Source: Brasilonema sp. CT11
GTDB lineage: Bacteria; Cyanobacteriota; Cyanobacteriia; Cyanobacteriales; Nostocaceae
Length of the DNA stretch: 59,789 nucleotides
Reading direction: 5' to 3'
Assembly: GCF_017982655.1 (NCBI RefSeq)
Contig: NZ_JABXYX010000040.1
Span: forward strand, 1-59,789
Shown piece by piece: positions 41,611-50,809 of the stretch. The position numbers were made by a program, and so were the translations under genes. How positions within the stretch are numbered: the stretch's first letter is position 1; each line of letters opens with the position of its first letter. The notes below the pieces were generated by a model, which worked only from the letters and a program-made list of their open reading frames with translations, was not told the origin of the DNA and did no database searches.

Positions 41611-43953
41611 TCACAAAGTAAAATAAAATGTAGATCCTATACCTACGGTAGACTCCACCCAAATTTGTCCACCGTGACGCTCGATAATCTTTTTGGTAAT
41701 TGTCAATCCTGCCCCTGTACCGCCACCATACAGATTTTGCTCGTGTAGTCGTTTAAACAATCGGAAGATGGTTTCGAGATGTCGTGCTCGAATACCGATG
41801 CCGTTATCCTGTACGTAGAAAGTGATTGGGGAGTTAGAGAGTGAGGGGGTGGGAGAGTGAGGGAGTGAGGGAGTAGGAGAGTGAGGGAGTGAGGGAGTAG
41901 GAGAGTCAAAGGAAATATCCCTCGCTCCTTCCCTCCCTTTCTCCTCTTGTTCCAAATAACCAATCGAAATCCATTGTTCTGGTTTATCGTTATACTTAAA
42001 GGCGTTACTGAGAAGGTTCATGAACACTTCGTTGATCAGGACAGGATCACACACAACCGTAGGCAACAGTCGGGGAATGCGAATATCAGGTTGAATGTCT
42101 TGATGGCTGACGCGCAAATCCTCAAGTACTTGGTTGACTAATTGGTTAAGATCTGTAGGTACAAGATGGAGTTCCGCTTGTCCGAGTCGCGAGAACTTGA
42201 GCAGAACATCGATCAGCGACTCCATGCGACGAGTCAGACGGATTAAGGTTTGTAAGCGGTTTTTACCCACCTCATCCAGCACCGACTCATAACCTTTCAA
42301 CAACAGCATCGAGTAATTATGAATACCTCGCAAGGGTTCCTTGAGATCATGAGAGGCGGCATAGCTAAAAGAATCTAGCTCCTGGTTGGTGCGCTCTAAT
42401 TCCTGGTTAATTCGGGCTAACTCATCTGCTTTATTGAGAACAATACCAACGATCGCACTCCTAAGATCCAGCGCCTGATCCAATTCACACGCTTTCCAGG
42501 GTAAGGAAGTTAATCGAACGGTTTCTTGCCATTTTTCAAACGATTGGCGGGGAGACAGAGTGACACTACCATCTGTTGAAATCGTTATAGATGCATTCGG
42601 ATCACCTGCCCAGTTTACTGTTTGCAGAACTTCCGGGCGAAACCAAAGTATGTAATACCGTCGGACTTTAGAAATTTGCAGCAGCACTAAGCCACTGGCA
42701 ACATCTTTGAATACAACAGCTTCTGGATAAAGCTTTGGGAGCGAATCGGTATGAAACAGGGCATCCCTGACTTGAGTATCTGCCCATTGAATCAGAAGGC
42801 GAACCTGCTCAACTGTTGGCGTTAACCCAAGCAGCGTCATTTCATCTTCCAGACAAACAGCAGCTCCAGTGGCGTTTACCAGATCTAGCAGTCGAGGGGC
42901 GGGATTGACAAGAGCTTCTTTGAGATTATCGACTTGGGAAATAGATTCAACAAACTCCGATTGCAAGGATCTAAGTTTGATAATATAATCGAGTTCTTCA
43001 GAATTGACTTTCTTGGCTAATTCCAACGACACAAATTCCCCCAACAACTCGCAGGCTTCGCGGGTTTCGTAAGAAAGATACTTGGGTGTTTGATGATGAC
43101 AAGAAATTAATCCCCAAAGCTTTTGATCGTGAATCAACGCGATAACTAAAATAGCTGCTACGCCCATGTTTTGATGATATTCAACGCAGCACGGATCGAC
43201 GCCCCGAAGAACTGCAAGGCTAAGATCAACGGGTTCACCCTGAGCGGCTTGCCCTGAGCGTAGCCGAAGGGAGCCGAAGGGTTGTTGCATCAACGGATGA
43301 GAAGCCGCTACTAACGAAATCGACTGTGCTGTTAAATCAGGAATAAATCGCAGCAAACCGCGTGCATATAACGCCCGAACTTGCTCTGGAATATCCGTCG
43401 CAGGATAGTGCAACCCCAGATAGGAGGGTAAATCATCCCGCTTTGCCTCCGCCATCACAGTACCTGCTTCGTGTTGGTCAAATTGATAGACCATGACTCG
43501 GTCAAATTCAGTGATTCTACGAAGTTCTTGAGTTAACAAGTGAAGAAATTCGTGACTACTGGATACTTGTCGTAGTTTGGCGATCGCTCTTCGCACGAAA
43601 GCAGGCACACTAAATAAACCTAACGGTAATGTTGGTTCTAACTCAAGAATGATGAAATTTTCTGTTCGATGAACTAAACCGTTAAAAGAACGCTCACTTA
43701 CCAAGATCGATTCTTGAAGTTTTATGGGACTCGCACTGTCAATTAAGTGCAAACTCTGTCTAATTGCATCAACAACTTGGACATCAAGCAGCGTACTTAA
43801 GGATTGATTAAGCAAATCTTCAGAAATGCCAAACTGCTCCTGGATATTAGCGCTCACGCAAACAACTGTAAGCTCAGGCTCACTCAGCACCAGAAGCATA
43901 CCATGAGGCTGAATTGAACCAGAAAAATGAATGGGTTCAAGATAATGATTCAT
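41611..43953 (-). CDS. cph1: phytochrome histidine kinase, Cph1/CphA type
   Basis: The 780 residues have PAS (about 1-110), GAF (about 130-310), PHY (about 315-505) and kinase (about 530-780) domains. The GAF knot has EPIHFSGSIQPHGML and the DIP motif (YPATDIPEQVRALY). The chromophore cysteine is C255 in GVDPCCVEYHQNMGV, aligned with Cph1 C259, and the N-terminal bacteriophytochrome cysteine position (residue 3) is His; so it should bind phycocyanobilin. Kinase: H box ASHDLKEPLRGIHNYSM, N box FMNLLSNAFKYND, G boxes DNGIGI and GTGAGLTI. Two in-frame repeat insertions occur: residues 225-240 (PFGSLRLRSGQAAQGE) in GAF, and a PTPSLPHS tandem in the ATP domain. rcp1 follows. Confidence 0.95.
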   Translation of the reverse strand: MNHYLEPIHFSGSIQPHGMLLVLSEPELTVVCVSANIQEQFGISEDLLNQSLSTLLDVQVVDAIRQSLHLIDSASPIKLQESILVSERSFNGLVHRTENFIILELEPTLPLGLFSVPAFVRRAIAKLRQVSSSHEFLHLLTQELRRITEFDRVMVYQFDQHEAGTVMAEAKRDDLPSYLGLHYPATDIPEQVRALYARGLLRFIPDLTAQSISLVAASHPLMQQPFGSLRLRSGQAAQGEPVDLSLAVLRGVDPCCVEYHQNMGVAAILVIALIHDQKLWGLISCHHQTPKYLSYETREACELLGEFVSLELAKKVNSEELDYIIKLRSLQSEFVESISQVDNLKEALVNPAPRLLDLVNATGAAVCLEDEMTLLGLTPTVEQVRLLIQWADTQVRDALFHTDSLPKLYPEAVVFKDVASGLVLLQISKVRRYYILWFRPEVLQTVNWAGDPNASITISTDGSVTLSPRQSFEKWQETVRLTSLPWKACELDQALDLRSAIVGIVLNKADELARINQELERTNQELDSFSYAASHDLKEPLRGIHNYSMLLLKGYESVLDEVGKNRLQTLIRLTRRMESLIDVLLKFSRLGQAELHLVPTDLNQLVNQVLEDLRVSHQDIQPDIRIPRLLPTVVCDPVLINEVFMNLLSNAFKYNDKPEQWISIGYLEQEEKGREGARDISFDSPTPSLPHSPTPSLPHSPTPSLSNSPITFYVQDNGIGIRARHLETIFRLFKRLHEQNLYGGGTGAGLTITKKIIERHGGQIWVESTVGIGSTFYFTL
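41826..41905. repeat. GTGAGGGA-type tandem repeat inside the phytochrome kinase domain
   Basis: GTGAGGGAGTGAGGGAGTAG and variants repeat across about 80 bases with a 24-bp higher period. On the minus strand this encodes three rounds of PTPSLPHS between the N box and first G box of the ATP-binding domain. Confidence 0.88.
43234..43281. repeat. 48-bp palindromic repeat inserted in the phytochrome GAF domain
   Basis: CACCCTGAGCGGCTTGCCCT, GAGCGTAGCCGAAGGG and GAGCCGAAGGG form a repeat block whose length is 16 codons. It sits about 15 residues before the chromophore cysteine. Confidence 0.8.
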
Positions 43954-44134
43954 AAAACCTCGCGGTAATGGGTAGTAGTGATTTTAGACGCCCTCTTAGC
44001 TTGACTGATTAATCAAAAAATTAAGCAAATCTAAAAAAAGTATTAAATTATTTTACAAAAAGATCGAGACAGAGCAATCCGGATGAAACAATATAAACAA
44101 AATATTAAATTTTTTCACACAGGGGTACAGGGCA

Positions 44135-44374
44135 ATGTTTGTCAACTCTTCAATGCTGCATTTGACTTGGTCTGTAATTGAGAATACCTCAAGCACCGAG
44201 CTGCTTAACCTTACAGATACAGGGTTAATCAGGCTGCTCCTAAAACAAATTGCCGCAAAAATGCTGCTGAGTGGCGAGGAAGTCTGTGCATTATATGATT
44301 ATATTGGCTCTAGAACTCCACTAATCCGTGATATTGCTGACTCCCGTCTTGTCTCAAACGCGTATCCAATATAG
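44135..44374 (+). CDS. small hypothetical protein (79 residues)
   Basis: The protein reads LHLTWSVIENTSSTELLNL, LIRLLLKQIAAKMLLSGEEV and ALYDYIGSRTPLIRDIADSR. It is soluble, helical and regularly patterned, with real-gene codon use and a plausible ATG. It resembles small cyanobacterial conserved proteins I cannot name. It is divergent from the phytochrome, 181 bases away, so the two may share a control region. Function unknown. Confidence 0.65.
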   Translation: MFVNSSMLHLTWSVIENTSSTELLNLTDTGLIRLLLKQIAAKMLLSGEEVCALYDYIGSRTPLIRDIADSRLVSNAYPI

Positions 44375-44767
44375 GGGAACGCTTAACGCTTAACAGGCAA
44401 GAAGGGGGATTTAGTTTCGCGAATTATGTTGCTAGCGCTCTTAACCGCTAGTTAAAAGCTCAAATCTTGCACATGTTTGTAGAAAACCGTACAACCTAAA
44501 AAGATGCAAGAGTAAGTTAGATAATTTTTCTTAGGTTTTGTCCCTAAATAAAGAACTTTTGATTTAATACTGAGTGACTAAATACCATCAATTTTTCTGA
44601 GTGCAAGATTTGAGACTTGCCACTTCTAACTTCCAACTTTTGATTTGTGTTTAAATAAGAATTCGTTGGATTCCATAAATACGAAACCCAACGTACAATT
44701 GTTCTTAATTGAACAGTGTTAGGATCAAGCTATATTTAAGCAACAATCCTAAAACTCTTGCTATATC
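44375..44767. other. intergenic region between the small protein and tldE
   Basis: About 390 bases without a gene. CTAGCG and CGCTAG form a small hairpin around CTCTTAAC (44433-44452); a similar CTAGCGCTCTTAAC occurs at 40926-40939. Otherwise AT-rich. Confidence 0.5.
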
Positions 44768-46108
44768 TTAGTCTCCAGTAATTGACAGTTCATCAACCCA
44801 GATTTTGGGACATACACCTCCAGGAGTCAACTCTGGTTCTTTTTCGAGAAAAATAATTGATTTGAGGACTTCGAGAAAATCTCCAGCAACTGTTGCAGAC
44901 TCAATGCTTGTCTTAACACCTTTGTTGACAAGCCAGCCATCAAATGGTAGAGAAAAGGAACCTTGTAAAGCTTTCACACCTGCGTGCAGAGCTTGTAGCT
45001 CATCAATAAAAACGACATTTTCTGCTGTTTCCAAACTCAATTCCACCTCACCAGGTGCGGCTGCAAAAACGTGATAGAAATTCGGGCTGACAGAGACTTT
45101 TGCACCAATATTAGCGTTACCTGTCGGCTGAGCGTTCATCCTTTTTGCAGTACCTGCACTGTGGAGAAAGCCTGTTAAAACGCCATTTTCAATTAACGAA
45201 ACTTTGCGGGTGGGAGTTCCTTCACCATCAAAAGTTTCTGCAGCGATGTTTGCTGGATGTAGTGCGTCATCGCACACTGAAAGCAGGGGAACAGCAATTT
45301 CCTTTCCTAAATCATCAGGGGTAGATAAACTTTGCTTGTCCAAAATACTTTGAGCATTGAACAAGTTAGAAAAAGCACCCAATAAACTTAAGAAAGCATC
45401 TGGAGAGAAAACAACTCGATATTTCCCTGTCTTGATTTTTTCATAATTCAAGTGACTGATTGTTTTCTCTGCAGTTTCTTTGATGCAACCATTGATATCT
45501 AGATGATCTAAACCTTTGCTAATTCTAAAAGCGCCACCACTGCGAGGTTTCTTTCCATCTTCCTCAGTTTTGCTATAAAGAAAAATCGACGATGTTGAGC
45601 CAGATTCAGTTCTCATCGCACCATCGCTGTTGAGATAAAATCTGTCAAAATCTCTTTGCGACAAACTGTTATAAGGGACTCCAATGATCGCAGAATGAGC
45701 GGCGAGGACTTCTTTTTCAGCAGCTAACAAACTTTCTATTAGATCAGAAACAGGTACTTGGGGTGCTTTGTCGTGTGATGAATTATCCAGGGGAACCGTA
45801 GACTCTGGGCTAAAATCAGGGACGTTTTCTTTTACACCAAAAAAACTTGCTTCGTAAGCTGTTTTTAAAGCTAATTCAAGTCCTTTGGAATCTACATCGC
45901 TTGTGCTTGTGACACCCATTGTGTTGTCTTCATTCCAAACACGAACGGTGACACCAGAAAGATTAGAAGCTTTTACTTGCTTCGGCTCACCTTGATCCAC
46001 TTGCACACTCGTTCCATCTGCTGTTGAGCCATAGATATCGAATTTTTTGATGCCAAGTTTACCAGCACTTTCCTTGGCGTTAGTTGCAATTTCGTTGATA
46101 TTTGGCAT
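44768..46108 (-). CDS. tldE: TldE/PmbA metalloprotease subunit
   Basis: TldE forms a heterodimeric zinc peptidase with TldD. The pair degrades unfolded or modified peptides and, in microcin B17, trims the leader of a ribosomal peptide. The 446 residues fit PmbA: FDIYGSTADGTSVQVDQGEP, VRVWNEDNTMGVTSTSD, the central LDKQSLSTPDDLG and GVLTGFLHSAGTAKRMN. As expected for TldE it lacks the HExxxH zinc motif. It follows tldD, with 154 bases holding three hairpins between. Confidence 0.92.
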   Translation of the reverse strand: MPNINEIATNAKESAGKLGIKKFDIYGSTADGTSVQVDQGEPKQVKASNLSGVTVRVWNEDNTMGVTSTSDVDSKGLELALKTAYEASFFGVKENVPDFSPESTVPLDNSSHDKAPQVPVSDLIESLLAAEKEVLAAHSAIIGVPYNSLSQRDFDRFYLNSDGAMRTESGSTSSIFLYSKTEEDGKKPRSGGAFRISKGLDHLDINGCIKETAEKTISHLNYEKIKTGKYRVVFSPDAFLSLLGAFSNLFNAQSILDKQSLSTPDDLGKEIAVPLLSVCDDALHPANIAAETFDGEGTPTRKVSLIENGVLTGFLHSAGTAKRMNAQPTGNANIGAKVSVSPNFYHVFAAAPGEVELSLETAENVVFIDELQALHAGVKALQGSFSLPFDGWLVNKGVKTSIESATVAGDFLEVLKSIIFLEKEPELTPGGVCPKIWVDELSITGD

Positions 46109-46141
46109 AGTTCGTCAATTTTATATTCGCGTGTTTTCTCG

Positions 46142-46210
46142 CTCCCAGGTTCTACCTGGGAGTGTATTACAGGAGGCTCTGCCTCCTATTATCATGTGGC
46201 AGAGCCACAT
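46142..46210. repeat. three consecutive small hairpins between tldD and tldE
   Basis: CTCCCAGGT/ACCTGGGAG (46142-46162), AGGAGGC/GCCTCCT (46171-46187) and ATGTGGC/GCCACAT (46194-46210) are perfect stems with three-base loops. A weaker fourth follows. In the transcript these may reduce tldE expression or protect the tldD 3' end; as DNA they form a cyanobacterial repeat. Confidence 0.8.
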
Positions 46211-46262
46211 AAAAGGCATTCCCAGCCAGAGGCTAGGAACGAGTTAAGAGGCTGCGAACGAG

Positions 46263-47735
46263 TTAGCGTCCACCTACGGTAATCGAATCAACCTTAATAT
46301 GTGGTTGTCCTACTGTTGTGTAGATACTGCCACTGACAGAACCACAGAAGCCCGGAGCAAGGGATAAATCTTGAGAACACATGGAAATTTTATTCATAAT
46401 TTCCTTCGCTTCACCAATCAGGATAGCTCCTTTGAGTGGCTTGGTGATTTTGCCATTTTCAATCAAATAAGCTTCATCTACACCAAAGTTAAATTGCCCT
46501 GTAGCACCAACGCTACCACCGCCCATCTTCTTACAGTAAATACCTTTATCTATAGAAGCAAATAAATCATCAGTGCTATATTCGCCAGGAGCAATGTAGG
46601 TGTTACGCATCCGGCTAGCAGCAGCATAACCAAAACTCTGGCGGCGTCCACTACCTGTTCTAGGGTGTCCAGTGCGTACTGAACCTGTTCTATCTGCTAA
46701 AAAGTTCTTTAAAACGCCTTTTTCTATTAATAGCGTTCTTTGAACTGGCATACCTTCGTCGTCCATATCAATTGTGCCGAAGGCGTTTTCGGTTCGTCCT
46801 TCGTCCCAAGCTGTCAAAGCTTCGTGGGCAATTTTTTCACCTTTTTTGTCAGCAAACGGAGTGGTTTTGCGTTCAATTTGAGTGGTTTCCAACAGGTGTC
46901 CGCAGGCTTCGTGGAAGATAACCCCACCGAAGTGATTTGCCATGATGATGGGGTAAGTGCCTGATTCTACATAATCAGCGTAGAGCATTTTGCCTGCTGA
47001 TTCTGCGATTTGCTCTGCCGCTTGTTTATGATCCCAAGCTTTCAGGAAATTGGGATCACTAGTGTTACCACCACGTTCGGCGAGGGAAGCGCGATTAGCA
47101 CCGTCAGCACATAACAGCATAAGTGCGACCGACTGAGTCAGGCGAATATCGCGAGCAAAGGTACCATCACTAGCGGCGACTAGCACTTCTTGCCAATCAC
47201 GGAAATAGGTGGCGCGGCGCGATTGTACATGACTTGCTTTTTGCTGTAGTTGAGTAGTACTTTCAAGGAGAACATCTCCCATTTCCCTCATGGAGCTACA
47301 TAGAGGTAGCCAGCCATCTTTACCTCTTTTGCTGGCATAATCTCGCAATAGTTCCAGGTTAATTTCTGGAATGAAAGCATTGGGCGCAGGAAGTTGCAAT
47401 CCTAGGATAGAAAGACCTTTTTCCAAAGCTGCTTTCAAACCAGAAAAGGAAAGGTCGTTCGTGCTAACGTAGCAGTCAGCTTTGCCACGAAATACTCTGA
47501 CTCCTGCACCCGTAGAAAGACGCGGTGTAATGCTGGTGATGGCGTCTTCCTCTGCTAAGCAGCTAATATAGTTAACACGTTCTAAAAAGAATTCAATAAA
47601 ATCAGCACCAGCAGCACGTCCCAGTCCCAAAAGCGTAGACAGGGGTGCTTCCCAAGATTCATCAAATCGCTCTGGTGTGAAGGAGTATTGTAAGGTTGGG
47701 AGTTGTTTGGACAGAAGTAGAGTACTTGTAAGCAT
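46263..47735 (-). CDS. tldD: TldD metalloprotease subunit
   Basis: TldD is the zinc-bearing partner of TldE. The 490 residues hold the HExxxH motif in [15 protein letters not shown], then [37 protein letters not shown] and a final [24 protein letters not shown] lies seven bases before ATG 47735 (MLTSTLLL), so this is preferred to a TTG four codons upstream. tldD and tldE likely form one transcript. Confidence 0.93.
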   Translation of the reverse strand: MLTSTLLLSKQLPTLQYSFTPERFDESWEAPLSTLLGLGRAAGADFIEFFLERVNYISCLAEEDAITSITPRLSTGAGVRVFRGKADCYVSTNDLSFSGLKAALEKGLSILGLQLPAPNAFIPEINLELLRDYASKRGKDGWLPLCSSMREMGDVLLESTTQLQQKASHVQSRRATYFRDWQEVLVAASDGTFARDIRLTQSVALMLLCADGANRASLAERGGNTSDPNFLKAWDHKQAAEQIAESAGKMLYADYVESGTYPIIMANHFGGVIFHEACGHLLETTQIERKTTPFADKKGEKIAHEALTAWDEGRTENAFGTIDMDDEGMPVQRTLLIEKGVLKNFLADRTGSVRTGHPRTGSGRRQSFGYAAASRMRNTYIAPGEYSTDDLFASIDKGIYCKKMGGGSVGATGQFNFGVDEAYLIENGKITKPLKGAILIGEAKEIMNKISMCSQDLSLAPGFCGSVSGSIYTTVGQPHIKVDSITVGGR

Positions 47736-48014
47736 CAGTAGCCTCAAAAAGCTGGCGTTACCAGAGAATTAACTGAACAGTCCTTTGTGTGTTCAGTCTA
47801 ACAAATCAATGGAAGTCGCAGTCGGGATCAAGGTGGTAGAGGTTTCCCCACCTTGGGAACGAGTCACAAACTAGGGGTGTAAGGGGATAGGGGTGTAGGG
47901 GTGTTGGGGAAAGACAGTAATTCACGGTTACTTTTCTCCTCATCTACACTGCTATACTGTTTGGACGTTCGGCGAAGTCTCAGTCAAGCTGTCGAAGCCT
48001 CACAAGAAAATCAC
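47736..48014. repeat. spacer with GGGGTGTA-type tandem repeat
   Basis: Between tldD and the aldo/keto reductase, GGGGTGTAAGGGGATAGGGG and onward (about 47874-47911) is a run of G-rich tandem units. No gene seen. Confidence 0.7.
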
Positions 48015-49037
48015 TCAGCGCCGATATTCGTCGCCGCAGTCACCAATTAACTTATACAAATCCCGTGACTTGCTAGATACAGCATTTATTTGATTGAAAT
48101 CCTCAGCATCCAGTGTGAAGTTAAAAACTCTGGTATTGTCTTCTATATGTTCAGATGTACCAAGCCTTGCACCCACAATCACACCTGCAACAGTTGGCTG
48201 ATCCAAAATATAACGCACTGCCACATTGGAGATACTGACATTGTATTTGTCAGCTATTTCTTTCAGGGTAGAAAGTAATTCTTGAAAAAGTCTCCAACCA
48301 CCCCAACTATCTATCATATTTTTGTATTTTCTCAAGCTGGCAGTGGTTAAGTTAAACCCTCGTGGTTCCGGTTTACCCAAGTACTTTTCAGATAACAAAC
48401 CACCGCAAACTGTGCCATATGTGAAAAGTTTTATGTCGTGCTGTTGACAAAACGGAATCATATTCACTTCTGGACGGCGGTCAACCAGAGAAAATTGCAC
48501 TTGATTAGAAACTATTTTGATGCCAGCATCTGTAATAATTTGCAAATGTTCCGTATCAAAATTAGTCAAAGCTAAATGTTTAATTTTTCCCTCTGTTTGC
48601 AGTTCTGCCATATATTTGAGGGCATCTATATAATTTTTATCGCGGTATTCCCACCAGTGAAATTGCATCAAATCTAAAGATTCAACGCCCATCCTTCTCA
48701 AAGAGATATTGATATTTTCTTCAACCAATTCTCTTGTCATCTTGGTAGGACGAGGTACCCATTTCGTAAAGGCTTGAATATTGGATAAAGCTTCTTTACC
48801 ACGAGTTGCAATCAGTTGACGGCGAAACTCACCAATAAAATCTTCTGCTGGTCCATAATGGTCTGCTAAATCCCATGTTGTAAAGCCTGCATCCACATAT
48901 TTGAACATACTTTGAATAGCGGCTTTTGGATCAATGCGTCCATGCGCACCAGAGACTTGCCACATTCCATTTAAAACCCGACAAATATTTAAATCAGGTG
49001 TAAATTGTAAACGACTTGAGGTGGGTAGATTCATCAC
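48015..49037 (-). CDS. aldo/keto reductase
   Basis: The 340 residues form an AKR TIM barrel with the catalytic tetrad visible: D and Y in WDLADHYGPAEDF, K in AFTKWVPRP and H in LMQFHWWEY. NADPH-binding residues lie in the last third (VAGVIVGARLGTSEHIEDN). Related bacterial enzymes reduce aldehydes, ketones or sugar derivatives. The protein starts MMNLPTSSRL; the second ATG is equally possible. It lies downstream of the P450 on the same strand but 250 bases away, with repeats between. Confidence 0.9.
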   Translation of the reverse strand: MMNLPTSSRLQFTPDLNICRVLNGMWQVSGAHGRIDPKAAIQSMFKYVDAGFTTWDLADHYGPAEDFIGEFRRQLIATRGKEALSNIQAFTKWVPRPTKMTRELVEENINISLRRMGVESLDLMQFHWWEYRDKNYIDALKYMAELQTEGKIKHLALTNFDTEHLQIITDAGIKIVSNQVQFSLVDRRPEVNMIPFCQQHDIKLFTYGTVCGGLLSEKYLGKPEPRGFNLTTASLRKYKNMIDSWGGWRLFQELLSTLKEIADKYNVSISNVAVRYILDQPTVAGVIVGARLGTSEHIEDNTRVFNFTLDAEDFNQINAVSSKSRDLYKLIGDCGDEYRR

Positions 49038-49195
49038 AAATTACGGCAGAATTCCTTTCATACATTAAGCATGGCAGGCAAAGGTGCCGTCCTCCAACTA
49101 TTGAACGACAATTGAACAACAAAAATTTTGGTCTTGCTTGAGAGCGCCCAAGGGGCGCTCTTACACGCCCCCAACGAATGAAAGAAACACCATTT

Positions 49196-49243
49196 CCCTG
49201 TTCTCTGTTCTCTGTTCCCTGTTCCCTGTTCCCTGTTACCTGT
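49196..49243. repeat. CTGTTCC-type heptamer tandem repeat
   Basis: Seven imperfect CTGTTCC/CTGTTCT units lie between the P450 and aldo/keto reductase genes. Similar units end the REC-GAF kinase gene (39019-39046). Confidence 0.85.
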
Positions 49244-49285
49244 GTTTCTTGAAAGTATAATTGATAGCTGAGTGCCCTGGCTGTT

Positions 49286-50767
49286 TCATGCTGGCAAATG
49301 CACCATCTCGCGTACATTTCCCCGCACACCGCCCACGCCCTCAGCAAATTGGCGATCTTGCTTGTGAAGTATCATCGGCATCCCGTGCTTGGGAGTCATG
49401 ACAATAAAACCACTGCGTTCAACAGGTTGTTGGCAAAGGTATTGCAGGCGGTATTTTTGTAGGAGCATTGCCAGTACAATCTTGATTTCCAACATCGCAA
49501 AGCCAGCTCCGATACAGGTGCGTGATCCAGCACTAAAAGGGTTGTATTCAAACATTGTGTGTTCAAATCCTTCCCAGCGCTTAGGGTGAAATCTCTCTGG
49601 TTCTGGATAAACTTCGGGCATATGATGAGTTTGATAAATGTTGACTAAAACCTCGGTTCCGGTTGGCAAGGTGTAACTTCCAAGTTCAGTCGGTTGCGAG
49701 GTAACGCGCCCGTTCCAAGGTACAGGAGTCAACACCCGCATACTTTCTTTAATGACTCGTTCCAGCAACGGTAACTGCTGCAACTGCTCGACGGTTGGTG
49801 CTTCCCCATGTAAGACACTTTGCAGTTCATCAAGCAAGTCGGCAGCTACCTCTGGATGCTGTGAAAGCAGAAATAATATCCACGTGAGGGCATTGGCACT
49901 GGTTTCATGCCCTGCTGCAAATATTGCACCCACGTGTCCCAGCAGTTCGTCTTCAGTCAGCGATACGCCACTCTCGGCATCCCGTGCTTGGATTAACATT
50001 GAGAGTACGTCCCCATCATTAGTGCCACTTGCTCGTTTACGCTGAATGAGAACGCGCATTTCGTTATCCAGTTGCGCCATTAAATTGAGTAAGTGATGGT
50101 AGGGTAGCCCTGGTAAGTCAAAGGGCAATAGGGAGACACCAACACTACCTTCTAGAGTGAAAGCTTCTTGTAAGGTTCTCCCGGTTTTACCCCCCTCCTC
50201 ACCAACATCACAGCCGAACAGGGTTTTCGTGCCTATGCGCAGGGTGAGGAGTCGCATCACCTCAGCGATGTCGGTTGGTTTGCCAATTGGCAATTGCTCC
50301 AGTAGCGATCGCGTCATAACAACAATATCATCGCGGTATGAATTGATTCGCTGTTTATGAAAGGCAGGCATCAAAAGCTGGCGGTGCTGGCGGTGAGTGA
50401 GACTGTTCACCCCAAATAGCCCCGCAACAAAGTGCTTTAGCGGTTCTGTGCGCGTTGAATCATTCCGCTTGCTGTACAACCTCCCGGACAAGGGATACTT
50501 GTAGTAAATCTCGTGCTGGCTGGTTACTTGACGCACATATTCCGGACCGTATGTCAACACTGTGCCAGGACAGTTGGGGAGCGGCGAGAAGAAATTAGTG
50601 CCCCCGCCTGCTGTCAGGGAAACCACCGGACCATAAGTTTGAAACAGAGAACGCGATACTCCTATCGAGTCTCTGGCAAAGCGCAAGACCATAGCAGGAC
50701 GTCCTAGAATTGGTAAAGGGCTAGGTCCAGGTACGCTCCATCTTGGTTGAGCGGTGATTGTTGTCAT
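49286..50767 (-). CDS. cytochrome P450
   Basis: From ATG 50767 (MTTITAQPRW) the 493-residue protein has the I-helix oxygen motif AGHETSANALTW, the ExxR motif in KESMRVL, and the haem loop FNPFSAGSRTCIGAGFAM with cysteine as the iron ligand. P450s hydroxylate small molecules with electrons from a redox partner. No N-terminal membrane anchor is seen. A TTG start 11 codons upstream is less likely. It sits 42 bases after the c6-like cytochrome on the same strand, so the two are probably co-transcribed. Substrate unknown. Confidence 0.93.
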   Translation of the reverse strand: MTTITAQPRWSVPGPSPLPILGRPAMVLRFARDSIGVSRSLFQTYGPVVSLTAGGGTNFFSPLPNCPGTVLTYGPEYVRQVTSQHEIYYKYPLSGRLYSKRNDSTRTEPLKHFVAGLFGVNSLTHRQHRQLLMPAFHKQRINSYRDDIVVMTRSLLEQLPIGKPTDIAEVMRLLTLRIGTKTLFGCDVGEEGGKTGRTLQEAFTLEGSVGVSLLPFDLPGLPYHHLLNLMAQLDNEMRVLIQRKRASGTNDGDVLSMLIQARDAESGVSLTEDELLGHVGAIFAAGHETSANALTWILFLLSQHPEVAADLLDELQSVLHGEAPTVEQLQQLPLLERVIKESMRVLTPVPWNGRVTSQPTELGSYTLPTGTEVLVNIYQTHHMPEVYPEPERFHPKRWEGFEHTMFEYNPFSAGSRTCIGAGFAMLEIKIVLAMLLQKYRLQYLCQQPVERSGFIVMTPKHGMPMILHKQDRQFAEGVGGVRGNVREMVHLPA

Positions 50768-50809
50768 CGTTCGTAGAACAGTTCCTAGTTTGATGGACAA
50801 ATATTCTAA

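Noticed and set aside
42900-43953. Bacteriophytochrome (biliverdin-binding) assignment
   Set aside because: The N-terminal cysteine before EPIH is absent and a cysteine stands at the Cph1 position in GAF.
49752-50045. Plus-strand Ser/Cys-rich frame within the P450
   Set aside because: Antisense shadow of a clearly conserved gene.
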